In this document: positions 17,083 through 27,782 of the stretch, piece after piece
How positions within the stretch are numbered: position 1 is the stretch's first letter
Layout of the letters: each line of letters begins with the position of its first letter
Assembly: GCA_902167985.1 (NCBI GenBank)
Contig: CABHNZ010000013.1
Location: 115,911-179,910 of the forward strand
Reading direction: 5' to 3'
Length of the DNA stretch: 64,000 nt
Origin: Shinella sp. UYSO24
GTDB lineage: Bacteria; Pseudomonadota; Alphaproteobacteria; Rhizobiales; Rhizobiaceae
The notes under the pieces: generated by a model
The model's database searches: none
What the model was told of the DNA's origin: nothing
Seen by the model: only the letters and a program-made list of their open reading frames with translations
Program-made: the position numbers and the translations under genes

Positions 17083-20000
17083 TCAGCTCCGACCGGCGAC
17101 ATCGATGATACGATGCCGTTCAATGAGGCGCGACAGCACGGCCTGTCCGTCATTCGAGGCGGGAATGAAGAACCGGACCTTCCAGGCGATCATCTCGGAG
17201 AAAAGGCCGATCGATCTCAGCCTGTCGCGCATCCCGTCGGTGAAGCCGGCAAGCTCGATACGATAATCGTTCATCACCCGAACGCGCCGCAGCGTCATAT
17301 TGCCGGCGAGTGCGACGACCGCGGAACCGCCGAGCAGCGGTTGCCACACCTCTTCGGCGCTGACGACTTCTGTCTGATCGAGCCCGAAATTCCGGCAAAG
17401 CCGGGAAAGCCCTTCAGAAGAGATCACGCGGCCGACGATCCGCTCGCCCTCGTCGGTCTCCAGCCGGTAGACCCGGCAATAATCCTGCGGCAGCAGTTTC
17501 CAGATCGGCAGCAGGAGGCCGGAGACCACATGCATAGTCGAAACCGAAAACTCGGGGAGATCGGCGACTTCTGAGCTCCAGGCAGCGGAAAAGCACTGCT
17601 CGTCCACTTCTTCCCAGTTCGTTTCCTCGAGCTGGCGCAGTTCGAAGCGGATTTCGTCCATCGGCCGGACGAGCGCCACACGCGGCTGGACCGAGCCATC
17701 GTCGAGCATGATCGAACGCGTCGGGATTTGCACGGCAGCACGGCCGGACTTGCCGTTGATCATCAGCTTTGCCCGCAGGTCGCGCTGAACAAGTCCAAGG
17801 GCGTCAACAAGCTGCATCGGCTGATTGCGATCCATGCGTTCGATGGTCAGGAGATGCGATTGAGCGCCAGTGACGGGATGGGAGTAGACCAGCCGCCGTT
17901 CTTTCACCGTCATCCGATCGGCGACCAGCGTCTCCAGTCCCTTGTCATAACGCCGGCTGCGATCGCGCCCTCGATGCGGGCGGCCAGCAATTGCTCAAAC
18001 GCGTCGAACAACAGGTTCTGCATGTCAATCGTGAGCGCCAGCATGCGGTTGAGGAAGGTGTGGATCGGCGGCAGCTCGTCCTTGAGGCCACCCTCCTCCG
18101 CAACCAGCGAAAGCCCGGTGATCGTCTCGAATTTCTCGAGCGAACAACCCACGACCCCACCGCTGTGAATCAGCTGGTAGAACTGACGCAGCGCATCGCG
18201 GGCATATTGGGATTCAAGATTGTCCTCCGAGCGGAACATCCCCTGCCCGCCTGTCTGGCGCTGGCCGCGGGTGATTGCACCGAGCGAATCGAGACGTCGG
18301 GCAATGGTCGACAGGAAGCGCCGCTCGGCCTTGACGTTGGTGGCGATCATCCGGTAGCGCGGAGGCTGCGCCTGGTTGGTGCGATGGCTTCGCCCGAGAC
18401 CCTGGATCGCCACATCGGCCCGCCAGCCGGCTTCGAGGAGGTTGTGAAGACGCAGGCGCTGGTTCTTCGCACCGAGATCGGCATGGTAAGACCGTCCCGT
18501 GCCGCCAGCTTCGGAAAAGATCAGGATCGGCTTCTCGTCGTCCATGAAGGCGCGGGTCTCATCGAGATTAGCACTGCCCGGACGGCTTTCCACAGCGAAG
18601 CGGTCGATCGTACCGCCGTGGTTGCGGCGGACGATGCGGCGCGTGCGGCCGGTGATCTCAGCAACGCGATCTGTGCCGAAGTGCTGAACGATCTGGTCGA
18701 GCGCGGTCGGGATGGCCGGCAGACTGCCGAGCCGTTCGAGCAACTCGTCCCGTCGGGCGACCGCTTCCCGGCAAAGGACGGGGTTGCCGTCGGTGTCATA
18801 GACAGGCCGCGACAGGAGATTGCCCTCCGTGTCGGAATATTCCTCGAAAAGCTGGGTCGGGAAGGAGTGGTTGAGATATTCCGCAACGATCTCGCGCGGC
18901 GTGATATCAGCCTGGACATCGCCCCACTCCTCCGTCGGTATTTCGGCGAGCCGGCGTTCGGTCAGGGACTGGCCGGTCGATATGATCTGGACGATCGCTG
19001 CATGCCCCTCCGCCACGTCCCTGGTCGTGGCGTCAATCAACGCCGGCGTCTTCATGGACGTCAGGAGATGATTGAAGAAGCGCTGCTTCGAGCTTTCGAA
19101 GGCGGAACGGGCGGCGGCTTTGGCGTTTGTTGAGCGTTCCTTTGCTGCTGCTGATACCAGAGGCTTCGAGCGCGGCGTTCAGGTTGTTGTGGATGACCTG
19201 GAACGCTTCGGCATAGGAATCGTAGATGCGAACTTGTTCCTCGGTCAGCTCGTGTTCGAGGATGTCGTATTCGACCCCCTCGAAGGAGAGGGATCGTGAT
19301 GCGTAGAGGCCCATGGCCTTGAGATCGCGAGCGAGCACTTCCATGGTGGCAACACCACCGTCCTCGATCGCGGCGATGAACTCCGATCGCGTCGAGAAGG
19401 GGAAATCCGTGCTGCCCCAAAGTCCAAGGCGTTCGGCATAAGCGAGCGACTCGACCTCGGACGCGCCGGTCGCCGAGACGTAGACGACACGGGCATCGGG
19501 GAGAGCACGCTGCAGGCGCAGACCGGCACGGCCCTGCTGCGAAGCGGCCGTTTCACCGCGCTCCGACTTGCCGCCGGCGGCATTGGCCATCGAATGCCCT
19601 TCGTCAAAGACGATAACTCCATCGAAAGCTTTTGCGTTCCCTGTCGCGGCTTCGGCGTTGACCGCCTCTTGACCGAGCCAATCGACGATCTGCTGAACGC
19701 GCGATCGCTTCCCCTCGCGCTCATCCGTGCGCAACGTCGCAAACGTGACGAACAGGATTCCCTCACTGAGCTTGATCGGCTTGCCCTGGCGGAAGCGCGA
19801 CAGCGGCGTGACCAGCAGCTTTTCCTGGCCGAGAGCTGCCCAGTCGCGCTGGGCGTCCTCGATCAGTGTCTCGGATTTGGAAATCCACAAATGGCGGCGA
19901 CGGCCTTTGAGCCAGTTGTCGAGGATGATACCGGCAGCCTGGCGACCTTTGCCCGCACCTGTGCCGTCGCCGAGAAACCAACCGCGGCGAAAGCGAACAG

Positions 20001-21530
20001 CGGCGTCATCCTCCGGCTTGGCGGCTTTGAGGTTGTCGAAACTGGCGTCAACGGACCAATGACCAGCGAGATAGCCCGAATGGGCCTCGCCGGCATAGAT
20101 TACGCTTTCAAGCTGGGCGTCTGAAAGGTCGCCGCTGGTGATGACGCGTTTCGGCAGATGCGGCCGATAGCTCGGCTTGGGCGGCGAGACCGATGCCATG
20201 GCGACAGATTCCACGAGCTTGTCCGGATGCGGTCTTGCGTCCGGAATGCGGATCGCCTGCAGCCGATAAGGCTCGTAAATGCCTCAGTGACGTCACGGCG
20301 GGTCATCGACGTGGCATCGCAGAGTTCGTAGGAGAGTTCGACCAGGACATCATCGACGCGTGGGGGTAGCGAGGAAACAGGGCCCGGCGCGCGAGGAGCG
20401 GAGAGAGGACGCCCGATTGGTGTTGATACGGTAGCGGGCCCCAGAGTAAATGTGTTTCGGGCGGTCATCTCCGGCGCGCGGGAACTGGCGGTTCCGTTGA
20501 AAGCGAACGACGGCGAGCGAGGCGGCAGGCGCGAAGTCCACGTCAGCAAGGTCTCAATATCGGGGGCTATACCTTGGGAGGCGACGAGGCATGTCGGATC
20601 GGCGGGTGCGATCTTGTCGATCACGGTCAGGCGGGTCTCCATCGTTGTGCCGTGCCGGGCATAAACGGAGCCATCGATCGCGGCGCTGAACAGAACCGTG
20701 CCATGCTCCTGCAGACGGATGAAGGCGTCGCGCCAGGTGAGACTATCGGGAGAGAGGCTTGAGCCGGTGATCGCAACCAGTCGTCCGCCGGGGGCGAGGC
20801 GTGCGAAGGCTGACGCGAGATGACGCCACGCGGCGTCTGCGACTCGGCCTTCGACATGAACGCCGGCGGAAAACGGCGGGTTCATGAAAACGACGGTCGG
20901 GCGGATCGAGTGATTGAGATAGTCATCGATGTGGGCGGCATCATGCTGCGATACGGCCGATCCGGGAAAGAGCAAACGCAGAATGCCGTGGCGGAGGGGC
21001 GCATATTCGTTGAGAGAAAGACGCGCATGCCCTAGTTCGGCGAAGATCGCCATCAGCCCGGTTCCGGCGGAGGGTTCGAGCACGGTATCGTCCACCACAA
21101 TGTCGGCAGCACGGGACGCGACATAAGCCAGTGGTACCGGCGTCGAAAACTGCTGGAGTTGCTGGCTTTCCTCGGAGCGTCGCGTGTGGGTCGGGACCAA
21201 GCCCGTCACCCTGGTCAGCATCGCCAGTGCCGTCTCTGGCGCGTTTGCGCGCGCGGTGATCGCTGCGCCGAACTTGCGCAGAAACAGGACCTGCGCCACT
21301 TCGGTCGCCTCGTAGGCGTCTTTCCATGACCAGAAGCCTTCTGCATCCGAGCCGCCGAAGATGTCCGTCAGAACAGTGCGAAGATCGGCTGCGCCGATGG
21401 GCTGGCCATGTTCGAGTGACTTCAGAAGCGTTTCGCCGGAGCGAAAGAGTTTGTCTGCTCGGATGGCTCTATCGGCAGGAACGAGCGAGGGGGTGTTGGC
21501 GCTTATGGCGCGGGAAGGAGCGATGTTCAT
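17083..21530 (-). CDS. Strawberry-notch-type DNA methylase-helicase (three frame breaks)
   Basis: This is a fused protein of about 1,482 residues. Residues 151-158 LEPSAGTG and 217-220 NPPF are the SAM and catalytic motifs of an N6-adenine/N4-cytosine methyltransferase domain. Next comes an SF2-type helicase of the strawberry-notch class: GDGTGAGKGRQ, VIVFDEGHSMAN, VYVSATGASE, then FSEAGGTGRSYHAD and IQGLGRSHRTNQ in the second half. Frame breaks at 20277-20279 and 17949-17950 each need one base; the one at 19126-19128 needs one removed or two added. The ribosome site is AAGGTTCCCC before ATG 21530. Homologues are frequent on rhizobial plasmids and phages; an anti-restriction or DNA-protection role is inference. 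Confidence 0.88.
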
Positions 21531-21987
21531 GGGGAACCTTGTCGAGAGCGGGAAAGGACAGGCCCGCCCGGACGCTCTCCAAGCCCCGGCAGACCACCCT
21601 TTTCCGGCCCCTCTCTCCCTCTGGAGCGATCAAGACCCCAGATGCCCGGCCATCTGTGTTACGCGAGCTTGAGGCGAAGAGCCGCCTCGTCATCGATCGC
21701 GCCATTGAAAGACCATGACGCGCGCGGTACCCGCTACAAAACCTGAGCACCCCTTTATTTCGAAACGCACATGATCGTTACAGCATGCCAGAAGCTGCCT
21801 TCTATCCACGAGCGCACTAAGTCGACACCCGCCTCGAAGACATGCTACAAGCCCACAGATACCGGCCCAAGAGCGACGATCTGCCGGATCAACCTCGAAC
21901 AGGATAGGAACTTGCGGCGAAAACGAAGGGGCAAGAGGTGAGTAAGGCTCCTCTGCTGGAATTTACGGACGTTAGGAGCTAGCTATT
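21531..21987. other. Intergenic boundary between plasmid backbone and cargo
   Basis: There are 457 bases between divergent genes. I see one small hairpin, GAGGCG / CGCCTC near 21671-21688, and no gene. GC content drops toward 21750-21980, which may mark the join between the conserved backbone and the metabolic island. No repeats or transposase remains were found. Confidence 0.45.
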
Positions 21988-22875
21988 GTGCTTCGCTTGA
22001 AAGCAAACACCGGAAACGACAGTGGAATTGCCATGCTAGAAGTGCAGCAAAGACAGTCTCTCAGCGCGGCAGCGACTCGGCTTCTCGACTACATCGAGCG
22101 GCATCCGAACGCCGTGCTCGTCAGCTCCGCGCTTGAATTGGCCGCCAAGATCGATGCATCCGACGCGACCGTTATTCGCTCGATCCAGTCACTTGGATTT
22201 GACGGCCTGCCACATCTCAAGACCGTGATCGCCGAGAAACTCGATCAAGGTAGCCGCACCCCGGTGGAAAAGGTGGGCGTTACGGTGAGGGAGTTGACGC
22301 AGGAGACGACCAGACCGCCTCTCCAGCTCGTGGTAGAAGCCTACGCCAAGACGCTCGAGCGTCTCTCAAATCCTATACTGCCAGACCAGTTCGAGTCCGC
22401 CGCGCGCCTGCTTGATGGCGCAAGCCGGATCGGGCTTTTCGGAAGTGGCCCCCTTGTTCGACTGGCGCAGCAAACGGCGACCCATCTCGGGCGTATAGGC
22501 CGGTCGAGCTTTGCAATGGAAGGCACCGGCCATGCCTTTGCCGACGCTCTTCTTGGCCTGCAGAACGGAGATGCGGTCGTCCTCCTGGCTTACGGCAAGG
22601 TCCACAAGGAAAGCCTGCTCATCAAAGAAGAACTCAAGCGTGTCGGGGGAAAGCTTGTCGTCATCACCGATAACCCGACCGGTCGACTGGCGAAGGACGC
22701 CGACGCTGTCCTGGAAGTGCCTCGCACCGAAGTCGGCAACATGACTTTCTACGGCACTATCCTACTCGCACTCGAAACCCTGGTCCTATCGCTCACCCAA
22801 CTCGGACCGGATCGCGCTATGGAGACGGCGCATCGTCTGCGGGACTTTCGCACCGAGCTCGATCGCGAGGTTTGA
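21988..22875 (+). CDS. RpiR/MurR-family transcriptional regulator
   Basis: This is 295 residues starting at GTG 21988 after AGGAG (21974-21978). The N-terminal helix-turn-helix spans about residues 20-90 (AAKIDASDATVIRSIQSLGFDGLPHL). The SIS sugar-phosphate binding domain spans about 135-280 (ASRIGLFGSGPLVRLAQQ, NGDAVVLLAYGKVHKES, VVITDNPTGRLAKDADAVL). RpiR proteins sense phosphorylated sugars and control neighbouring sugar genes, so it probably controls the transporter and glycosidase genes that follow on the same strand. Intact. Confidence 0.92.
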   Translation: MLRLKANTGNDSGIAMLEVQQRQSLSAAATRLLDYIERHPNAVLVSSALELAAKIDASDATVIRSIQSLGFDGLPHLKTVIAEKLDQGSRTPVEKVGVTVRELTQETTRPPLQLVVEAYAKTLERLSNPILPDQFESAARLLDGASRIGLFGSGPLVRLAQQTATHLGRIGRSSFAMEGTGHAFADALLGLQNGDAVVLLAYGKVHKESLLIKEELKRVGGKLVVITDNPTGRLAKDADAVLEVPRTEVGNMTFYGTILLALETLVLSLTQLGPDRAMETAHRLRDFRTELDREV

Positions 22876-23128
22876 GGCTCGTCGCAAGAGACGTCGTCAC
22901 CACTACGCGTAGGATAGTCTTGGCTCTGAGGCGCGATGGTGCGCTTCACAAAGCCCTGCCGCAGGGAATTTTAAACTTGATTGCAATAATCATGAATGGT
23001 AGTTGCTACTACGCTGTGTAGTGGCCGGTACGGATACATGAGCTCTCTGCACGTCGCGACGTGCCGGAGGAGGCTCAGGGCTTGGTTCGGGCATGGCGCC
23101 ATGTCGAGTCCAACCGAGGAGCCTTTCC

Positions 23129-24687
23129 ATGATTTCCCGAAGAGCGGTGCTGACCGCTTCCGTCGCGATCGGCGCTGCGACTACCACCCTGGGCCGCCTC
23201 GCCTGGGCGCAGGAGGAACGCATCCTCCAGATCACATCGCCCCGACAGATCACCAGTCTTGAGCTGGCCGATACCAGCTATCATTTCCGCCGCCTGCGTG
23301 TCGCCGAGACGCTGGTCACGATCGATCCGCAGGGAAAACTCGCTCCCGAACTTGCAAAGAGCTGGTCTGTCAGCGATGACGGTCTGAAGTGGTCATTCGT
23401 TATTCGTGACGGTGTACGTTTCCACGACGGTTCGGCGCTTACTCCAGAGCTCGTTCGCGATGCCATCGAAGTCATGCGCAAATCGCGCAACAACACGGAA
23501 ATGGTGCCACAGCTGCCAATTTCCTCCGTCGGCGTCGACGGTCAGGCAGTGGTCGTCACGCTAAAGCAGCCCTTCAGCCTGGTGCCGGAGTTTTTCACCG
23601 ACGCCCCGCCGTCATTCTGGCGAAAGCCTCTTTCGCCCCGGACGGAACCGTCAAGCAGATCATCGGCACGGGGCCGTACAAGGTCACGAAGATCGAGGGC
23701 AAGACCTCCGTCGATCTGGAAGCATTCGCGGACTACTGGGGAACGCCGGCCAATATATCGAAAGTCCATTTCACCGGCGCCACGTCACCCGATACGATCG
23801 CCAACATGGCAGAGGCGGGACAGGTCGATCTCGTGCTCGGCCTGCCACAGGCGTTGCGCGATCGGGTCGAGGGCAGCGGAAGGGTCCGCGTCAAGCAGGT
23901 TCAGACGGCGCGCATCAACGGCATCTTCGTCAATGCCGGCGATGTCAGGTTCGATGACCCGGCCGAGCGCCGGGCAATCTCGCTCGCCTTCGATCGCCAG
24001 GGGATCGCAAAGGCATTGTTCGGCAATCCCAAGGCCGCCGCCAATCAGCTTTTGTCTGCTGCATTTCCCGACTGGTACGATCCTGACCTGCCGCCAATCG
24101 AACGGAACGTCGAAGAGGCCAAGCGGCTGCTCGCCGGTGCAGGCTGGACGAAGGGCGCGGATGGGATCCTCGCGCGCGATGGCAAGCGGTTCTCGCTCAC
24201 GATGATCGTCGGCAAGCAGCCGGAAGTGGCATCTCTGGCCCAGGCTGTCCAGGCTCAGCTTGCCGATGTCGGCATCGAGGTCAAGCTTGAGAACGGCGAC
24301 CAGAGCATGGTGCTGGAGTCCGTTTCCAAGGGCAATTTCCTGTTCGGTCTGACGCGCCGGAACTATGGTGCGGTGCCCGATCCCGTTGCCACGCTCGTGC
24401 TTGATTATGCCGAGAGCAATGCGGCCAATGCGGTATGGAGCGGTGTCAACTACCACAACCCGGACATGGAAGCGTCCCTCAAGGACTATATCGCCGCTCG
24501 CACAGACGATGAACGTGCCGCGGCTCGCAAGAAGATCCGGGTGTTGATCAACAGCGATCTGCCCGTCGTGCCGCTGGTCTGGTACGATTATAACGTCTCG
24601 GTTTCAGATCGGGTCGCATTCGACAGCGTGCCGATCGACGCCCTTGAAGTCAGCTTCTGGATTGATCGCGTCAAATGGGCTAACTGA
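23129..24687 (+). CDS. Dpp/Opp-type substrate-binding protein (one-base frameshift)
   Basis: This is the periplasmic binding protein of a family 5 ABC importer. ATG 23129 (MISRRAVLTASVAIG) follows AGGAGCCTTTCC. The N-terminus has a twin-arginine-like SRRAVL signal ending at LAWAQ. Family features are LAPELAKSWSVSDDGLKWSFVIRDGVRFHDG and, later, RRAISLAFDRQGIAKALFG and EEAKRLLAGAGW. The frame breaks in the CCCC run at 23604-23607; one extra C restores 519 residues. Two permease genes follow. The substrate cannot be read from sequence; the context (GH28, AGE) suggests an oligosaccharide or glycoside. Confidence 0.88.
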
Positions 24688-24689
24688 CC

Positions 24690-25652
24690 ATGTCCGCCTT
24701 CCGCGGAATTGCCGGTGCGATTGTTGGCCATCTCCTGGCTGCGGCAGGTGTCGCACTTGCCGTGGCCAGCCTCGCATTCGTCGCGGTGCAGATGGCGCCC
24801 GGCGATATCGCGTTCCGAATTGCAGAGGCCCGCTATGGCGAGCGGATCTCCATCCAGACCGTCGACCACGCCCGGCAGATGACCGGGCTCGACCAGTCCA
24901 TGGTCGTTCAATACTCACGTTGGGTCGGAGAGGTGTTCACCGGACAGCTTGGCCGATCGATGATCAGCGGTCGCGACGTTGGGCCGGAGGTCTGGCGCAG
25001 TTTCGAGACGACGATGGGCATCGCGTTCATCGGTGTCAGTCTGGCGCTCATCCTTAGCCTCGCGATAGGTCTCGCAGCCGGAATGCGACGGAACGGTATT
25101 GTTGATCGCGGCTTTCTCGTCGTCTCGGCGATCCTGTCGTCGGTGCCCTCGTTTCTCCTCGGGATCATCCTGATCACGGTCTTTGCCATCGGTTTCCGCT
25201 GGCTGCCGGCCGCCGGCACCAATCTGCCGGGCTATATGATACTTCCCTCCTGTACGCTTGCACTGGCGCTGCTGCCCGAGCTCTCACGCGTTGCCCGCAA
25301 CGCCGTGGTTCGAACGATGCAGGATTTCTATCCCACCTACGGCCGCATCAAGGGGCAGCGCTGGCACCGGATCGTCCTGCGACACGCCCTGCGGCCGACG
25401 CTGGTGCCGGTCATCGCCTATTTCGGGCCGCTGGTCGCGCATACGATCGGGGGGCTGGTCGTTATTGACGTGCTCTTCAACCTTGACGGACTTGGCACAA
25501 GGCTAATCGAGAGCGTTCTTGCAGGCGACATACCGATGGCGATGGGCGCGGGCTTGCTCATCGGGATCTCCGTCGTGGCGATCAACGGCCTGAGCGACAT
25601 AGCTGTCCGGCTGCTCGATCCGCGCCTGCACCAGGTGAGGCAAGGGATATGA
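24690..25652 (+). CDS. DppB-type ABC permease
   Basis: This is a 320-residue inner-membrane permease with about six membrane helices, starting two bases after the binding-protein stop. The N-terminal part has the VAVQMAPGDIA segment after the first helix. The ABC-binding EAA-like loop is VRTMQDFYPTYGRIKGQRWHRIVLRHALRP, and the end has GLVVIDVLFNLDGLGTRLIESV. This is the B-type half of a peptide/nickel/oligosaccharide importer. It overlaps the next permease by four bases. Confidence 0.9.
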   Translation: MSAFRGIAGAIVGHLLAAAGVALAVASLAFVAVQMAPGDIAFRIAEARYGERISIQTVDHARQMTGLDQSMVVQYSRWVGEVFTGQLGRSMISGRDVGPEVWRSFETTMGIAFIGVSLALILSLAIGLAAGMRRNGIVDRGFLVVSAILSSVPSFLLGIILITVFAIGFRWLPAAGTNLPGYMILPSCTLALALLPELSRVARNAVVRTMQDFYPTYGRIKGQRWHRIVLRHALRPTLVPVIAYFGPLVAHTIGGLVVIDVLFNLDGLGTRLIESVLAGDIPMAMGAGLLIGISVVAINGLSDIAVRLLDPRLHQVRQGI

Positions 25653-26250
25653 CATTCTCGTCCTCCGATGAAACTGCAGTACCGATACACCGCCGTCCGC
25701 CCCTGCGGATTGTCGCTTTCGGCTTCGTGCCCCTCGCGCTTATGCTGCTGATGGCCCTGCTCGGCCCACTTATCCTGAGCGTCGATCCTAACCGCCAGGT
25801 TTTGAGCGCCGCTTATGCGCCCCCGTCGGCTGAGTATCTTCTCGGCGCTGATAATCTTGGACGTTCGATTGCGGCCCGCCTGGTCGCTGGGACGCGCGTT
25901 TCGCTCGGTATAGCATTTGTTGGTGTAATCGCTTCTCTAGCGACGGGCCTGATGCTCGGATTTTGGGCCGCTTTCCGTCCCGGCTGGACGCGTCAGATCA
26001 TCATGCGGGTCGCCGACGTCATCATTGCCTGCCCGAGCCTGCTGTTCGTCATCCTCGTCTCTGGCTTGCTGGGCGGCGGTATCGGGCCGATCCTGTTTGG
26101 CCTGTGGATGTCGCAATGGCCGGGCTTCGCCCGCCTGACCGCCGCCATAGCCGGGCGGGAACTGGGGAGCGACCATGTCGAGGCCTCCAGCCTGCTTGGC
26201 TTCGGGTCCCTCTACATATTCCGCGCCCCTTCTGCTACGGCTATATCGCC
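25649..26250 (+). pseudogene. DppC-type ABC permease, C-terminal third lost
   Basis: The start MTFSSSDETAVPIHRR is followed by good DppC sequence: LLGADNLGRSIAARLVAGTRVSLGIAF, ADVIIACPSLLFVIL, LWMSQWPGFARL and AIAGRELGSDHVEASSLLGFGSLYIFR. The homology stops inside the ATPase-contact loop at about 26220. The final helices and the family ending are absent in all frames. The original frame drifts on into the next gene to 26401. A single missing base cannot repair this; a deletion joining the permease to the GH28 gene is the simplest reading. No ATPase genes remain for this system, so it should be non-functional unless complemented. Confidence 0.75.
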
Positions 26251-26340
26251 GCGCTCCTGCAGACCCGGACCTGACTGCGCGCCGGACCAATCATTGCGGG
26301 CCGGTGCGGCTGCTTTTCAACATGGATATCGAGGTTACGA

Positions 26341-27755
26341 ATGTCGATTGCGACGACCAAGGCGATTGCCGCCACAGCTGACGCCATTACGGATCAATTG
26401 AACAAGCTTTTCGAGACGCACGTGGAGCCACTGCACGTCGTTCTGGAGCCGGGCATTCACCGATGCGGCGGATTGCGCCTGCGCTCGGACCTGACGATTG
26501 AGCTTTCCGAAGGCGCTGAGCTGCATTTCATTGCCGATTACGAGGCGTATGCTCAAACGACGGTTGCCATCGTCGCGGAAGAGAGTGACCGCGCAATCAT
26601 GGCGGCATCCGGGGCGAGCAATATCAAGCTCATTGGAAGGGGACGCATATTCTGCGCCGGCTCGACAGCCTATTCGCTGGGCGATGATGGAGAGATGGGG
26701 ACACTGGTGGCGGCGCGTTATCGGCCGAGGATCCTCGTTCTCGACGGCTGCCGCGACATCGTGATCGAGGACTTGCGCATCGACGATTCACCCATGTGGA
26801 CGATGCATTTTGCCGATTGCGACAATATCAGCGTGCGCGGCGTCAAGGTGGATAACGACCGCCGCATGCCCAATACCGATGGTATTGTCATTGACGGTTG
26901 CCGAAATGTGGTGATCGAGGACAGCGTGTTCCGCACCGCCGATGACGGCATCGTTTTGAAGACGACCCGTCGTCGCGATGGCAGCCTGACCGGTCCTTGC
27001 GAAAACATCAGCGTCAGGAATTGCACCATCGAAAGCCGCTCATGCGCGCTGAAGCTCGGGACGGAAAGCTTTTCGGACTTTCGCAATATCGCTTTCGAGG
27101 ATGTCCGCATCGAGAAATCCAATCGCGGGCTCGGTATCTTTTCGCGTGATGGCGGTGTCGTCGAGAACATCCGCTTCCGTCGCATCTCCGTCGACTGCCA
27201 CGAGACGCGGCCGGCTTCTGGGGATCGGGCGAAGCGATTACCATTACTGTCCTTGACAGGCGTCCGGAGGAGTTTCCAGCCGGAATCGTGAAGAACGTCC
27301 TGATCGAGGATGTGTCCGGCCGCATGGAAGGGGCGATCAATATGGTCGCCCAACACCAGGGAGAGATCACCGACATCGTCCTTCGCGACGTTAATATGGA
27401 GCAGGCCGCCGGCCCGCTTGGCACTGGCCTGTCTTATGATATGCGCCCGACGATCGAGGATCGTTTTGATCGCTTCCCGCTCGGAGACAAGAGCGCCGGA
27501 CGCGTCAATGCCTGGCGATATGGTCCAGACGGCAAAATCATCGGCCTCATCGCCTATGAAGGCGGAATTCCCGGCGTCTTTGCCAAGGGGGTCACAGGCC
27601 TTGTCACCGAAAACGTAGTCGTCATGCGGCCGAACCCGCTGCCAGAGGTTGGTGCGCCGACACCGTTGTTCGACTTCCCGCAGAGAGGACACGTTGAGTA
27701 CCGGCGACAACGGCTCGAGCCGGCTCTCCGCCATGGTCACACATCGCCGCTTTGA
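26341..27755 (+). CDS. Glycoside hydrolase family 28 (polygalacturonase-like), one-base frameshift
   Basis: GH28 enzymes cleave galacturonic acid linkages in pectin. The right-handed beta-helix pattern is clear, with repeated turns such as IVIEDLRIDDSP and ISVRGVKVDNDR. Catalytic regions are NTDGIVIDG (Asp), TADDGIVLKT (Asp pair), a third region CALKLGTES and the RIEKSNRGLGI segment. There is no signal peptide, so it should act in the cytoplasm on imported oligomers. The frame breaks at 27211-27214, where one base restores GFWGSGEAITITVLDRR and about 471 residues. Substrate could be another uronide or rhamnogalacturonan fragment. Confidence 0.82.
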
Positions 27756-27782
27756 TCTAGCGAACCAATCACGGATGCGAAG

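Noticed and set aside
17991..19133. 380-codon plus-strand frame
   Set aside because: It is a shadow of the methylase-helicase gene; high-GC DNA leaves long open antisense frames.
23129..24687. ABC binding-protein gene as pseudogene
   Set aside because: The single break sits in a CCCC run and one base restores a full-length protein, as in many other genes here.
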